This document shows, in pieces, positions 1 to 11,371 of a stretch of DNA of 64,000 bases; the first letter of the stretch is position 1, and the number at the start of each line of letters is the position of its first letter. A model generated the notes under the pieces. It saw only the letters and a list, made by a program, of their open reading frames with translations. It did not search any database and was not told the origin of the DNA. The position numbers and the translations under genes are program-made. Where the stretch lies: assembly GCF_040869045.1 (NCBI RefSeq), contig NC_090319.1:46162779-46226778 (forward strand). Direction: 5' to 3'. The DNA comes from Eurosta solidaginis (Eukaryota > Arthropoda > Insecta > Diptera > Tephritidae).

Positions 1-25
1 TGCAGGTTCCCCACTATGCTGTTTT

Positions 26-155
26 TGTAGCGATAAAGACATTCCCTGAAAGTTTTGGAATTTGTCGTCGATGTTGATGGCCCCTTGTCCGATATAGACA
101 CAGTCCAAGCACCATTCACGTATGACCCCGATGATCTAGGACACTTGCTCTTTTC
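26..155 (-). repeat. Degenerate fragment of the (CAA)n-tailed SINE-like element
   Basis: The order of blocks (GCGATAA, a CGATGTTGATG block, a CCGATATAGACAC block and a final GATGATCTAGGAC block) matches the minus-strand end of the better preserved copy at 32976-33767 and the reverse complement of 5153-5570. The copy is old and truncated. I see no TSD because the window edge is close. Confidence 0.5.
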
Positions 156-1726
156 TATCGTATCCCAATATAAAATTTGCTTCAAAAAGCGCTTCGAGGG
201 ACTCTTCACTTCTTCGTACTCTTTCTTTACTCGTCCCTGCACTGGTTTCCCCTTGCTGAGACTTTCCTTAATAATGCTGATTTGCTGGAGCACTCGATTT
301 CCACTCACAATTTTTTCCAGAAGACTCCTTTTTTCGGAAATTTCATGCTTGTAGATCCTACCGGTTTCATTTTCGACGACTTTTGCCAGCATGAACAATT
401 ATTTTAGCTGTCCTCTAGGAAGACTCAGCTCATTGCTTCACCATGACGGATTTGGTTTTCCTCTGAATTTTCTGGCGTTTATAAAGGTTGATTCTTTCTC
501 TATCCTCTGTAGGGGGATGCTGAAGCTGATATACGCTTGGTTGAGGTTGGTCTATCAATAACCATGCAATCATACCTTAATATATCACGTTCAGACCTCG
601 AATCAGTGAGAAGATATTTGCGGAATATTGGAGCAACATATATAAGGACACTAACCCTTTTGGTTACCTGCAAATCACTTTGCATGATGGAACAAAATAT
701 AGACTCGCCTCTGTTATGGTCGAGTTTTTATTTTATTGATACGGTCTTTTGTACATACATACGTATACATGCCTATATGTATGTATGTTGTTTGCAGGTG
801 GTAGAGAAGTATTCTAATGTTACACAATATAGATAAATGCAATTTACTTACATTTGTTTTTCTCGCTTAACTTAACTTAACTTAACTTTTCTTTACTTTT
901 CAGTTGTAGTTTGTTAAATTTACGTTATCTAATGGTGAAAAACTTTTGCATTTTTGTACATTCAACGATTGTCAGACGATTTGTCGCTGCATACATTACC
1001 GGCAATTGCAATCAATTCTTACCTGCACAAATGAACTTACACACACACACATTGGCATACTATCTGTATATATGTTAATATCAAAGGTGATAATTTCAAT
1101 GCATGTATGTGTGTATGAATTACCTTAGTTCTATGTTCATTCTTGTCGTAACCGCTTTGCCTTTGCTTATCGACGACTTTGTCGGGCCATCTCCTACACA
1201 AACGAATTTCTTTACACTTTTCTTGGTATACATTTTTTTTCACATTTCCTCATCAAACTATTTTGTTGACTTTCTTACTAACCCTCAATTCGCTAGCAAT
1301 TCAAATGCCATTTATTTTCATTGTCAGCTATTGAAGCTATGTAGCTTTTTGTTTACCGAAGACAATTTCAAGTTTATGCGCCTAAAAGTTTGCAAAAGAT
1401 TCGTATTTACATTGTCGTTTACAGACGCACGAAAAAATTAAAATAATTTTTTTAAAGCGCCTTTTTTTTTTTAGTGATTTTTTAGCCCTAACATAGATCT
1501 TTAGTTTTAACTTTGGCACTTTGACATGAAAAGATACTAAAACATGCAGAAAGGCTAACATTCGTATGAATAGGAAAATCATATACCCAGGCGTATACGT
1601 AAAAACCTCTTGCAATATAAAATTTGTTTGCTGAAAACTATGGAAAAAGTTATGAGGTTGATCCCATTTAGTGAAGGTATCATTACCCTGGAAGTAAAGA
1701 TATCCCTCTGACTTAAAAAGGTGACT
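156..1726. other. A/T-rich stretch without a recognisable gene
   Basis: Only short reading frames without recognisable motifs occur here. The stretch holds a short run of TTAAC units at about 868-892, a CATA/TATG-rich patch at 745-790 and T-rich runs near 1440-1480. No protein family, RNA gene or TE terminus could be supported. Confidence 0.5.
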
Positions 1727-2506
1727 ACACTGAAAGAAGTGGTGCTAGTAAAATCAACAAGTCGGTCTGCTGTTCTTGATTTAACGGAGACTCGGTGAAA
1801 TTTGTCGAGTTATGGTTAATTCGAACGAGTGCTTTGGCAAGCGAACAAATTAGTTTAGTCATTTCAACAGAAGAGAAATTGTCGCTCTTAAGTTAACAAA
1901 ATTCTGTAAAATTGACAGATTCCTAATCTATCTAACTGATTTTTTTGTTAACACAACTGATCTCACGGGTCATTTCAAAAGCGATCAACAGCCAATACAT
2001 GAGCAAATTTCAAAGAGAATTTTACGCTCACTGCGCTCTCTACTTTGTACTTATGTATGTTGTGTGCTATATGTATGCATATATTTACGTATGTATATGG
2101 CGGCCGCCGTAGTGTGATGGTAACGTGCTCCGCCTACCACACCGGAGACCCTGGGTTCACACCTCGGGCAAAGAAACATACAAATTTTAGGTTTTTCAAT
2201 TAAACGAAAATTTTTCTAAGCGGGGTCGCCCCACACACTGTTCGTTAGCACTCCGAGTGTATTTCTGCCATGAAAATATCTCAGTGAAAACTCATATGCC
2301 TTGTAAATGCCGCAACATAGGTACATTCGTACAAAGCTGTCACAAAATCTTTTTTTGTTCATTTGACTACTAAAGCGGTCAATTACGAATCAACGATTTG
2401 AGCGCAGTTGATTCAACATCGGTTGCGATGGGTACAAATTGACAGAAATTTCGGTTGAATTGACCTGTATTTCGGTTGATTTTACTAGTCTTTTTCGTTC
2501 AGTATA
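1727..2506. mobile_element. Non-autonomous TIR element (MITE) with a nested SINE
   Basis: The left end has CACTGAAAGAAG followed by CTAGTAAAATCAAC. The right end, read in reverse complement, has ACTGAACGAAAAAG followed by CTAGTAAAATCAACC. The termini are therefore imperfect inverted repeats of about 30 bp. The interior codes for nothing, and the SINE at 2098-2330 interrupts it. Superfamily is not assigned because no clear TSD is visible. Confidence 0.6.
2098..2330 (+). mobile_element. tRNA-derived SINE, 3'-truncated copy
   Basis: The head is tRNA-like. A box-A-like GTGTGATGGTAACGTGC follows GCGGCCGCCG, and a box-B-like GGGTTCACACC comes about 35 bp later, the spacing of an internal RNA polymerase III promoter. 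The body (TTCTAAGCGGGGTCGCC, then GAGTGTATTTCTGCCATG) matches the copies at 32031-32402 and 33335-33698, but the last third of the family consensus is missing. Confidence 0.75.
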
Positions 2507-2534
2507 CAACACCTGTATTCCGTAAGGAGTCCTG

Positions 2535-3410
2535 CTCATGGAAACGTCAACTACTGGTACTTTTGCTAAAACCTAGTAAAATGCCTGACGAGCCATGACC
2601 ATACAGGTCACTTTGTATGTTAGATTCAAAAGGAAAGACTATCGAGCGTATTATTAGTGAGCGGGTGCAGCAGACCCTGGAAGCCCCAGGCCGCTTTTCA
2701 AATAAACTATTTGGATTTCGAAAATCATGATGCAAAGTCGTGCACATTGTTGGCTACACAGATGATATTGTCTTCGTAGCAGTGTCCAAGATTTGCGCCA
2801 AGAAATTGGTGATGACGCTGTAGGAAGAATAACTTAATTGCTGATAAACATGTGGCTTGAGATAGCTAGCAATAAGAAAAAAATTATTTCGCTAAGCTCA
2901 AATTGGGCTGTGGATGACTAAGTACTAATTAAAAGGCGATACATAATTATACAAGGAAGCATAACTTGAAATATTTTGGAGTAAACATTGACTCAAACCT
3001 AAGTTTTAAGGAGGAATTCAGGGCGGCGGGAGAGGAAGTTTTCTACAGTTAGTGGATCCCTTACGCGAATAATGTACAACATCTGTATCGTGGGTGGAAC
3101 TACCCGTCAGGTTTTATTCAACGTAACATGCCCTTAAGTATTATACGCAGCACCAATTGGGAACCTCACATACAAATATACTATCAGCTTATCGAATTAC
3201 TGCTAAACTGAATTCCCCCACTACGCTGACATATAGATTACTGGACTGTTTTGAGCAAAATGTCCTTTCTTTTTATGACGTGATTTATATATGCGGATTA
3301 GAAGCGCGGAGAAATGTGCATGTGAAGCATTGGCGATTAAATCGCCTTTCCATCCGTGACGTTATATCTAACAGAGGTCCTACGGGAGATATACACATGG
3401 ACTAGATTAG
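2535..3410 (+). pseudogene. R1-like LINE reverse transcriptase relic
   Basis: Conceptual translation gives ordered non-LTR reverse transcriptase blocks: LVLLLKPSKMPDEP, a YRSLCMLD block with GKTIERII after it, FGFRKS, then GYTDDIVFVAV at the catalytic position (Thr replaces the usual Ala of YADD), and later YFGVNIDSNLSFKE. A stop lies inside the first block, and the DNA between FGFRKS and GYTDDI, which should carry motifs A and B, is deleted. The order and wording fit R1-clade elements of insects. It is plainly dead, the 5' end is ill-defined, and no downstream tail was recognised. Confidence 0.7.
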
Positions 3411-3631
3411 CTTGGTTTTATTGGAACCACAAACAAAAAAATTAAATAAGCGAGCTACAGGAATATGAAAGGAATAAGGCCTGAAAAAATTTAAGGCTTG
3501 GGGAGTTTATTGATGTGGCTGGGATATGAAAAATGAATGAAGTGGAAAGCCAAAGAGTAATTGTGGCTTTGGCCTACTGGTGGGAAAAAAGCTTCATGTA
3601 AGTATTATTAAATGTTGTAAGTAATATATTT

Positions 3632-3880
3632 TGATTTTTTTCGACCTTTTAATTTAACAATTATTTCTTCAAGTTGGCTCAATAAATTAAACAAGTTGTT
3701 GTTTTTGTTCCAATATATTTCGATCTCCAACGGAGATCGTCATCGGGGACTACAATAATAAATAAATAAACAATTTATTTTACACAATTTAGCACAGGCA
3801 TATATATTTTTATATGTATGTATAAACATATTGGCATTTTGGCAAACACACATACATGAGTTCAGTTGTTAGGTGGGCAG
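3632..3880 (-). repeat. Penelope terminal repeat, 3' copy, with hammerhead-like core
   Basis: It shares blocks with 7370-7545 and with the inverse copy at 8240-8430: GAAGAAATAATT, a TTTATTGA block and the CGATCTCC/GGAGATCG hairpin at 3720-3740. On the minus strand the hairpin is preceded by GATGA and followed by GAAATATATTGG, resembling a hammerhead ribozyme core (see findings). Confidence 0.75.
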
Positions 3881-5152
3881 TGTCTAATCAGTTAAACATG
3901 GTGTTTTGAACCGATTTTCGCGAGTCAAGTAAGTGGCGGTAGATATGTGCACACATTTCAGAATCTTTCTGGTAGTTCAGTCTTTTGTTCTCATCCGTGT
4001 CTATTATGTGGAGCATCTCCAAAGTAAAGCGTTTGTTGTAATGCTGTTCTTGCTGTAGTATGCTCACAGCGTCAAAGTACGGTTTATGTCCGCTCTCCGC
4101 ACAGTGGGTCGCAAGTGCTCTTTTATGCGTATTGCTTGATTGCAAACATTTGATGTCGGATCGGTGCCCTGCTTTTCTTGTTTTTAACTTATTTTTCGTT
4201 GTGCCAACATATTCTTTCGTACAAATGTTATCTCCGCCTCATGCACATGGTATCTTGTATACAATATGGTTTTTCTCTATCGTTTCTAATTTGCTTTTCA
4301 AATTCTTGAAAAATATTTGATTTGTGTACGCCGGTTTGTGTGCTATTCCGATTCTTTCTTTATCATAAATATTTGAGCATTGTAATCTTTCGGAAAAGCC
4401 AGGTATATATAAAATAGATTTGTATGTGATGGGCTTTTTACCTTCAATTTTAGATTTAGTACGCTTATGATGCGTGCTTATCAACCTACGTATTACAGCG
4501 GACGGGAAATCGTTCATCTTGAGAATGTGCTCGATACGTTTTTTATTCTCAGAGTGAAAAATTGAGTCACTAGTATTTAGTACTCGCCGGATAAAATTTT
4601 TTGCTGTATTAAAAATCATATTTTTCGGATGTTTAGATAAATAATTTATAATACGTCCTGAAGATGTGGACTTTTGGTACCAAGCTACTTTAATTTTATT
4701 GCTGATTTTACATACCAACGAATCTAAAAATGGTAATTTGCCATCTTTTTCCAACTCCATCGTGAATTATATGTCTTTGTGGTATGAACTTAGCAAATCT
4801 AAGGTTTCGTCCAGTTTGTCCTCCTTTACTAATGCAAACACATCGTCTACGTATTAACTAAGTAGTCTCGTGTTGTTTACTACTTTTCCTAAAATCTCTT
4901 CCATTACAATGTCGGCGACAATCGGTGATGCCGGAGAACCCTTTGGAAGACCCTTTAATTAAATATATATTCATTCCTTGTACTTAAAATATCTATTTTC
5001 ACAAATACAAAACGTCACTATTTCCATAAAAAGATTTTTTGGCATATCGGTATATAGTTTATTCTCCTCCCATTTCGCCCGAACTGTCTGTATAGCCAAG
5101 TCTGTTGGTATACTTGGAAATATTGATGTAGCATCAAACGATACAAAACGCT

Positions 5153-5570
5153 ACCCCAGCGAGTTAGAGGGTCAGGATATACCCGCGGTAGGTATGCCTG
5201 TCGTAAGAGGTGACTAATATACCAGATTCAAGGGGTTGTGTAGCGCAACCCTTCAGGTTGCCAGCGCAATATATAGCTTCTCCAAACCCAATAGGTCAAC
5301 CTCACTTATTCGCGGCGAGTCCTGTTTCAGTAATAGACGAGGCTCTGGCGACCCTTAGCTCCTCATGGAACTTGGGGGTGGGGAAGGAGGGGATGGCCTG
5401 AAGGTTTAATGTGGTCACATAAATCGTTCCCGAGATGGTCGGGCCAGCACCTTAATGGTTCTGTGGTACCGGAGCGTACCGGATCTGTATCCGTCAAAGG
5501 ACCATCACATCGATAACACTCCCCAAAGCCTTCGGGGAGCAACCTTATCGCTACAACAACAACAACAACA
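5153..5570 (+). mobile_element. (CAA)n-tailed SINE-like element inserted in Penelope RT
   Basis: The 418-bp insertion is flanked by a perfect 12-bp TSD, ATACAAAACGCT, at 5141-5152 and 5571-5582. It begins ACCCCAGCG, carries CCGCGGTAGGTATGCCTG near 5182, and ends with TTATCGCTA followed by (CAA)n. Related copies lie at 26-155, 17396-17766, 27172-27546 and 32976-33767. A simple-repeat tail with a 12-bp TSD points to mobilisation by a LINE. There is no coding capacity. No convincing pol III A/B boxes were seen, so it could also be a 5'-variable LINE tail. Confidence 0.85.
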
Positions 5571-6634
5571 ATACAAAACGCTCATCATCACATATATATG
5601 TAGCTGTCATTGACTTTGTCCTTAAATTCCATTGCACTTTTAACATTGAACACAAATGCCATCATTGGGTTTTTTAAAATATTAGTCAAGTACTTACATA
5701 AATTATAGCACGGAGCATTTATCATGGAACAAATGGGTCTTGATGGCATATTTTCCTTGTGAGCTTTTGGTAAACCATGTATTCGGGGTGGAATAGCTGT
5801 GTGCGTTGTCATTTTATATTTTTCTTGTTTTTGTTATAAGACCTAATTTATTTAATTTTTCTGCTAATTGATTGTTTTTGGTCTGTAATCTTAGTGATGG
5901 ATCTAGGCGTAAAATGCGATATATTGACATATCATTTAATATGTTGTCCATTTATGACGTAAACACTGTTTTCTCCATAGCGACGGACACGTTTCCCTTG
6001 TCTGCATTTAAAATTATAATTTATTTTTTTTTGTTCAGAAATCTTCGCGATGGCTCCACTGTACCTTTGATGGCCATATCTCTTTTGTCACCTCTTCGCT
6101 TTGTCATCGACTCTTTTATAAGCAATGATATTTTCGTTCTCGCGAATTCCTGTTCTTCTTTGTTCTCTACGCTCTGTACTAATCCCTCACCATCCGCAAT
6201 GCATTTAAAAAGCGGGAATTCTTCTTTTGTTATTGGTAAACCAAACTTTGGCCCTTTTGCTAGCAACACCTCCACATCAGGTGGGAAATCTGTATTTGTT
6301 TTTTTACCAACCAATGCTTGCTGTTGTTGGTTCCTAATATTTTTGCATTTCTGTTGTCTCGCAGTTTTTCAAACTTTAATTTTTGTGTGTTTTTACATTG
6401 TGTAGATTTTTTGCGTGTAAGCTGCTGTTCGCTTTCAAATAAAGCTGTGACGACATCCTTTTCCATATCTTGGCCTAGTTTCTCCTTTGTATACATAATT
6501 CGTTTTTCCTTTTTCTTTAGAAGCTCATGTTTATATTTTATTAGTGTGCTTAGTATTTTACTGTGAAATAAGTGTATATGTCTGTCCAGTGTGTGTTTGG
6601 TATGTTTCAGTGTATAGTTATCGGCGGTTAATAT

Positions 6635-7133
6635 TGTAAGGAATTTACTGAAATTCCGCTTATTCCAAATCTTCTGCTAACGTTCGAATCACTAAACTGT
6701 TGAATAAATAACTCCAATTTTGAATAATGCAAAAATGGCCTTTATTAAAGTACTTCACAATAACACTTGTAATTCGCAACTGATAGCTTGCTTAAACCAA
6801 ACTGATTGTCGTGCTGCCTTTTATATTGTCTGGCATACTTCTATGCTTTTCTATTCTATAACTTACTAGTTAGTTTTCAGCTACAAATTCACCAGCCACA
6901 ACTACGTTTATAGCTTCTCATAAGCGCGTGTATACGTGAGTGATTCTTGCACAAATTATTGCCTTCTTTTGTGAGCGTCTCAGATAAGATATACGCATGT
7001 GTTTGTGCGTCTCTTCTCCGCTGCTCGTATGGACATATGGGTAGACATAATGATTGCTGCTGTACATATGAGTCACTGCTTAGTATCGGCTTAGAGATGA
7101 TAGTATCCCTTAGTGTTGCTAGTATTCGTCACA
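6635..7133 (-). repeat. Solo LTR (Ty3/gypsy family A) inside Penelope
   Basis: On the minus strand it starts TGTGACGAATACTAGC and ends CAGTAAATTCCTTACA, giving TG...CA termini, and is flanked by a 4-bp TSD, ATAT (6631-6634 and 7134-7137). It shares start, end and the ATTCAACAGTTTAG-type block with the LTRs at 10742-11337 and 62950-63129. There is no internal retrotransposon sequence, so it is a solo LTR left by LTR-LTR recombination. Confidence 0.85.
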
Positions 7134-7369
7134 ATATGTAGTCAAGTTTGGTCGTATTTTGTATAAATTTAGGTATATTTTTGGATTTTCTGCACTGTAG
7201 TAAAAACTTGATACTAGACCGTAGCTGGATATTTGTAGGGATTGTGTGTTAATCCCGTTGATGCGATTTCTTATTGTGTTGTTGTAGTTGCTCTTCAGCT
7301 TGGCGTAAACTATCTTCATTGAGTGCCTACCCTTATGGCGTGCCTTCCGTATTTATAACAAATTTTGAT

Positions 7370-7542
7370 CTTTGGCAACCTTTAAGTTTAATAATTATTT
7401 CTTCAAACTGGCTCTAGGTCAATAAATTAAACACGTTGTTTTTGTTTTTGCTCCAATATATTTCGATCTCCAACGGAGATCGTCATTGGGGACTACAATA
7501 ATAAATAAATAAACAATTTATTTTACACAATTTATCACAGGC

Positions 7543-7545
<3 letters not shown>
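7370..7545 (-). repeat. Penelope terminal repeat, upstream copy
   Basis: It repeats the blocks of 3632-3880, including CCAATATATTTCGATCTCC and the CGATCTCC hairpin. The repeat continues past the TA microsatellite and the MITE, resuming at about 8150-8225 with ATAAACATATCAGC and CAAACATACATACATGAG. Confidence 0.7.

Positions 7546-7606
<61 letters not shown>
7545..7606. repeat. (TA)n microsatellite
   Basis: An almost pure run of TA dinucleotides of about 60 bp. It sits inside the Penelope terminal repeat and is the target into which the TA-flanked MITE at 7607-8148 inserted. A further TA run follows the MITE at 8149-8174. Confidence 0.9.
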
Positions 7607-7609
<3 letters not shown>

Positions 7610-8148
7610 GCCGGGTCGATTTGTGGGGAGGCAAAAAAAGCGCCCATTGCTCTATGAAAATCATATTCTAGGGATCAATATAAGAAACTTTGCCGAAGGA
7701 ACCATACCTCTAAAACGACTTCTGATGTCCACCCCTTTGGGTCGTAGGGGCAAATTTTGAAAAATCGCACTTTGAAATGCCTATGTCTTTTCTTTTTTTG
7801 AGTTTATTTTTCTCTTTAGAAATTTATTTAGTTAGAACATATGTAAATGAAAAAATGAATTTAACTTAGTAATAGAAAAGAAATTAAAAAAATTATTAGA
7901 AATTCGCGTTTTTACAACCCCCTTTTAAAAGCAAGGCATCACTGTGATGCATTTGCATGTCGTAAAATTGCTTGTGTTGTTTCTTTTAAGCCACCACAAG
8001 ACACAGCAGGTACAATTGAAATTCGACCCAAAGGGGGGACATCAGAATTCGTTTTAGAGGTATGGTTCCTTCGGCAAAGTTTCTTATATTGATCCCTAGA
8101 ATACGATTTTCACAGAGCAATGAGCGATTTTTAAATCGACCCGCCCTA
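7607..8148. mobile_element. Long-TIR MITE, TA-flanked (Tc1/mariner-like ends)
   Basis: The left arm (about 7607-7750) and right arm (about 8018-8148) are inverted repeats of roughly 130-140 bp that share GGGTCGATTT, GGGATCAATATAAGAAAC, TTTGCCGAAGGAACCATA and CCTCTAAAACGA. The interior of about 270 bp is A/T-rich and non-coding. TA lies at both junctions, in a TA microsatellite, as expected for TA-targeting Tc1/mariner elements. Family membership beyond that is inferred. Confidence 0.8.
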
Positions 8149-8239
8149 ATATATATATATATATATATATATAGATACATATGTATATGTAGGTATAAAC
8201 ATATCAGCATTTCTGCAAACATACATACATGAGTACAGA

Positions 8240-8430
8240 TGTACTCATACTGTTATGTTTATACATACATATATATATACGCCTGTGATAAATTGTGTAA
8301 AATAAAGTGTTTATTTATTTATTATTGTAGTTCCCGATGACGATCTCCGTTGAAGATCGATATATATTGGAACAAAAACAACAACAACGTGTTTAATTTA
8401 TTGACCTAGAACCAGTTTGAAGAAATAATT
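8240..8430 (+). repeat. Inverted partial copy of the Penelope terminal repeat
   Basis: It reads in the opposite orientation to 7370-7545 and 3632-3880: GCCTGTGATAAATTGTG, then CGATGACGATCTCCG, then GTTTAATTTATTGACC. A small palindrome around 8213-8250 (ATGAGTACAGATGTACTCAT) marks the fold-back point between the two orientations. Confidence 0.7.
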
Positions 8431-8446
8431 GTTGTAAGTTATATTA

Positions 8447-10082
8447 CATTTACATGCCAGCATGCGTCTTACCATTGTGCACATAAAAATAAAGGTTCTT
8501 CGATACAAAGTTTACTTGTGTATACGTGACGACAAAGAAGAAAGGCAATTTTGATAAAAACTCTTTGGACAAAGCAGCAACTCCATAGACTATAGCTTTT
8601 CATCCAGGACTGGAATGCAAACAGACTCGTAGTGAGGAAACATGCTTGTGAGCTTTAAATAACGTAAAAATGTTACCAAGTCGCTTGGTTACGAAGAAGA
8701 AGGCATGAGTACCAAGTTCTTATAAAGTTCGATGCATAAAAATACAGACGTTTCTGGACGTTCGAATAACTTGAACCCGCCTAGGTATTGGAGCTAAACG
8801 ACTACTAAAGGATAAGTGGTAGACTGCTATCAACTAATTCTTGCAAGATCATGACTAATTCGTATAATAATATAATCTTCGTGGTTTCTCCCAACCTTAA
8901 AATATACGTAGGAATAATAGTTGCTCTGATAGCAGAATATTTATAGATAAGTTTAAGTTAAACTTTCCAGTCCGTAAAGATCTAATATAGACTTAATATT
9001 CTAACTAACCGTTTGTTTAGTTTGCTTCCCGTATCCCGATTCTTTCCAGTGATTTCTTACATTCAAACACACTTTTAGATGTTGTGCTACGCGACTATAT
9101 TGAGTTTTTCCTGCTTGGCTGTCAATAAGAAGTTGACACGGCTGCAGTTTAAATTATTTTTTTCCAATGTTTCTACTACCTTGGTTGTAGCTACTATATC
9201 CGCCTCATAAAGTCTAAGTACAATGATCTGGCAGCTTTTAGAATAAACTCATTATATTGTTTGGAATCATCGGCGTGAACATCCATCGCATCATATGCCA
9301 TTTGAGCACCCTTGAGGAGACAAAGATTTACATCCCAACGGATTTATTTAATGTTTGACGTGGTAAATCTTGATTCATGTAACTCTTAAATTCTTATTTA
9401 TATCTTCTTAGCTATGCAGTAACATCTGGTTATACAACAAAATCCTTTTTAACATACATATACCAAAATAAACGACTGACTTCAACAATACCAATAATAT
9501 CCTTTGTCACTTAACATTTGCCCCATGAAGAGTTATAGCGCTTTAGCTTTGCAGGAGCACAGCCTAAAAGTGTGCTCGTTTATCTTTTCGCACCTTTTGT
9601 TCTTAATGCTATTGCTGAATAGTAAGAGATATGTCTTTACTTACATACACTGCCCCTGAACACAATCTTTTCCAAGTTTTTAAATGCAGTCTATATGGCC
9701 ACAAACGGTCGGCTGGTAAACTGTCTCATCTTCGAGATTTCTAACAAAATCTTTTATAATACTACAGAAGTAACAAAGCCAGCTTTACTGCTATTGACGT
9801 ACACATACACACATACACACACGCACATGTTCAACACATACATATATGGCGCATATGTAGTTTTACAAACTTAGATCTTATTTTGATTTGTTGCAAAGTT
9901 TATCCGCGTCTTTTAAACTTTTTGCAATTGAATGCAAATGTTCTATGCCATTTAAGTAAACTTACTTTTGTTATTTTATTTTGCTTACCATGGTTAGGTT
10001 CCGCCGTATAAAGTTACTTTTTTCTTTGGAAGTATGTAAATCTTAAATAAATGTATATTAGAGTTATAAAACTAAAACCGTG
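8447..10082. other. A/T-rich intergenic stretch without recognised content
   Basis: No reading frame with a recognisable motif, no tRNA and no TE terminus was identified. There is a CA/TA-rich patch at 9798-9860. Unidentified degraded repeats are likely but cannot be shown from this window alone. Confidence 0.5.
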
Positions 10083-10258
10083 CGGCCGCCATTTTGTGGT
10101 GGTAGTGTGATCCGCCTATAACCCGGATAAAGGAACATCGAAAATGTAGAAATATTGATTAGAAAATATTGTTTCTAAGCGGGGTTACTCCTTGTCAGTG
10201 ATTGGACAAATGAGTGTATTTCTGCGATGAAAAGGTTCTCACCGAAGGAGGTAACCGC
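10083..10258 (+). mobile_element. tRNA-derived SINE, degraded copy
   Basis: It begins GCGGCCGCCATTTTGTGG and keeps GTGATCCGCCTATAACC from the tRNA-like head and TTCTAAGCGGGGTTAC and GTGTATTTCTGCGATG from the body. Box B and the 3' third are lost. It belongs to the family of 33335-33698. Confidence 0.65.
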
Positions 10259-10386
10259 GCCTTTCATTTATTTTTTGATAGAATAAATGAAAAACAATAT
10301 ATAGTTTTTTGACTTATTTTGTTTTTGCTGATTTTCCGACAGGGTGGGTAAATGATATACATATCGAGCCCTTCCCGACGATTTAA

Positions 10387-10603
10387 GTGTAACCAACAAA
10401 AGGTAAATTTTACAGTAGAATGATTTTTGTAATTATCTTCTCACAAAAAATAGCTACTATCATGAAATTTGGTATGTGTATAAAATATTTCTTGAGCCTA
10501 CAATTAAGACTTCGGTTTTTGGCCACACTGTACCGAAAGTCCTGTTATCTGTACTTATGTTTTTTTTTTGCTGTCATGTTCCAAACACTATTTTGTTGGT
10601 TAC
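10387..10603. mobile_element. TTAA-flanked short TIR element (piggyBac-like MITE)
   Basis: TTAA occurs at both edges (10383-10386 and 10604-10607). The termini are inverted repeats: GTGTAACCAACAAAA on the left and TTTTGTTGGTTACC on the right. It is 217 bp long with no coding capacity. TTAA target duplication is the hallmark of piggyBac-type transposition; superfamily assignment is inferred from that alone. Confidence 0.65.
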
Positions 10604-10741
10604 CTTAAATTTTATGTTATTCAATTATATTTTTCAAATTACATAGGGGCACATTAAAGGCGTATTTATTGTAATTTTTTAGTACATACATACATTTGAA
10701 ATTAAAGGAAACTTATACAATTCCAAATTTGAACACAATAT

Positions 10742-11337
10742 TGTTATGAATATTAGCAAAGCTAAGGGGTGCTGCAATCTCTAAGCCGATGCTATGCAGC
10801 GCCTTGCATGAACATCCATAGATCAATCATTATGTCTACACATATCTAGGTACACGCAGCTGAGAGCAAGGCACAAGCACATGCAGATATCTTATCTGAA
10901 ATTCTCCTAAAGGTATGCAATTGTGATTGTGGAAGTGTCGCTCACACATACATGCGCATGGGGTATGAGAGAAACTATAAAAATTATACATCTGTAGTTG
11001 TAGCTGAGAAATTTATAACTAACTAAGTAAAATTCTGGAAGCGCCTAGAAGATGCCACGAGGAAATCACGGAGTATAAAAGCATCAGCGGTAGAGGCGCT
11101 ATGGACAGTTTCAGTTAAGCACGCTATCTGTCGGGCAATAGATCAGTTCCATTTGAGCTAGCAATCGGTTTGGTTATTAAGCAAGCTATTCGCTGCAAAG
11201 TATAAGTGTTATTGTGAATTACTTTAATAAAGGCCATTTTGTCATTATTCAATATTGGAGTTATTTATTCAACAGTTTAGCGACACGAACGTTGGCAGAA
11301 GATTGCAAGTAAGGTGAATTGCAGTAAATTCGTTACA
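10742..11337 (+). repeat. Solo LTR (Ty3/gypsy family A), 596 bp
   Basis: It starts TGTTATGAATATTAGC and ends AATTCGTTACA, with TSD ATAT at 10738-10741 and 11338-11341. It contains GAGTATAAAAGCATCAGC near 11070, a plausible TATA-box region for the LTR promoter, and an AATAAAGG-like polyadenylation region near 11226. It is the most complete LTR of this family in the window. Confidence 0.85.
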
Positions 11338-11371
11338 ATATATTAAACAGTATTGTTGTAAACAAAATAAT

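Larger units (their letters stand above)
3888..7319 (-). pseudogene. Penelope reverse transcriptase / GIY-YIG endonuclease, broken
   Basis: Reading right to left: an N-terminal part at 7138-7319 (starts MKIVYAKLKSN) is cut by the solo LTR. A linker region at 5815-6634 contains LNADKGNVSVAMEK in a frame different from its neighbours. Next come the reverse transcriptase blocks IHGLPKAHK and MPSRPICSMI (5588-5812), VSFDATSIFPSIPTDL (motif A, just left of 5141), and catalytic YVDDVFAL near 4850. A stop follows at KDI*FTMEL, then FLDSLVCK at the start of the thumb. The GIY-YIG part has VYKIPC and EYVGTT near 4190-4260, a stop between them, and ends with ALATHCAESGHKPYFDA at 3888-4145. Stops, frameshifts and three insertions rule out function. 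Confidence 0.85.
3632..8430 (-). mobile_element. Penelope-like element with terminal repeats and nested insertions
   Basis: On the minus strand it encodes a Penelope-type reverse transcriptase followed by a GIY-YIG endonuclease (see 3888-7319). Related terminal repeats (pLTRs) occur at 3632-3880, around 7370-8225, and as an inverted partial copy at 8240-8430. This mixture of direct and inverted partial terminal copies is characteristic of Penelope. The insertion is flanked by a near-identical direct repeat, GTTGTAAGTWATAT, at about 3614-3627 and 8431-8444, which I take as the TSD. Nested inside are a SINE-like element (5153-5570), a solo LTR (6635-7133) and a MITE (7607-8148). Removing these leaves about 3.3 kb. 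Confidence 0.85.

Noticed and set aside
1..2500. Possible exons of a host gene in the left 2.5 kb
   Set aside because: Frames are short, unsupported by splice-site patterns or protein motifs, and rich in repeats.
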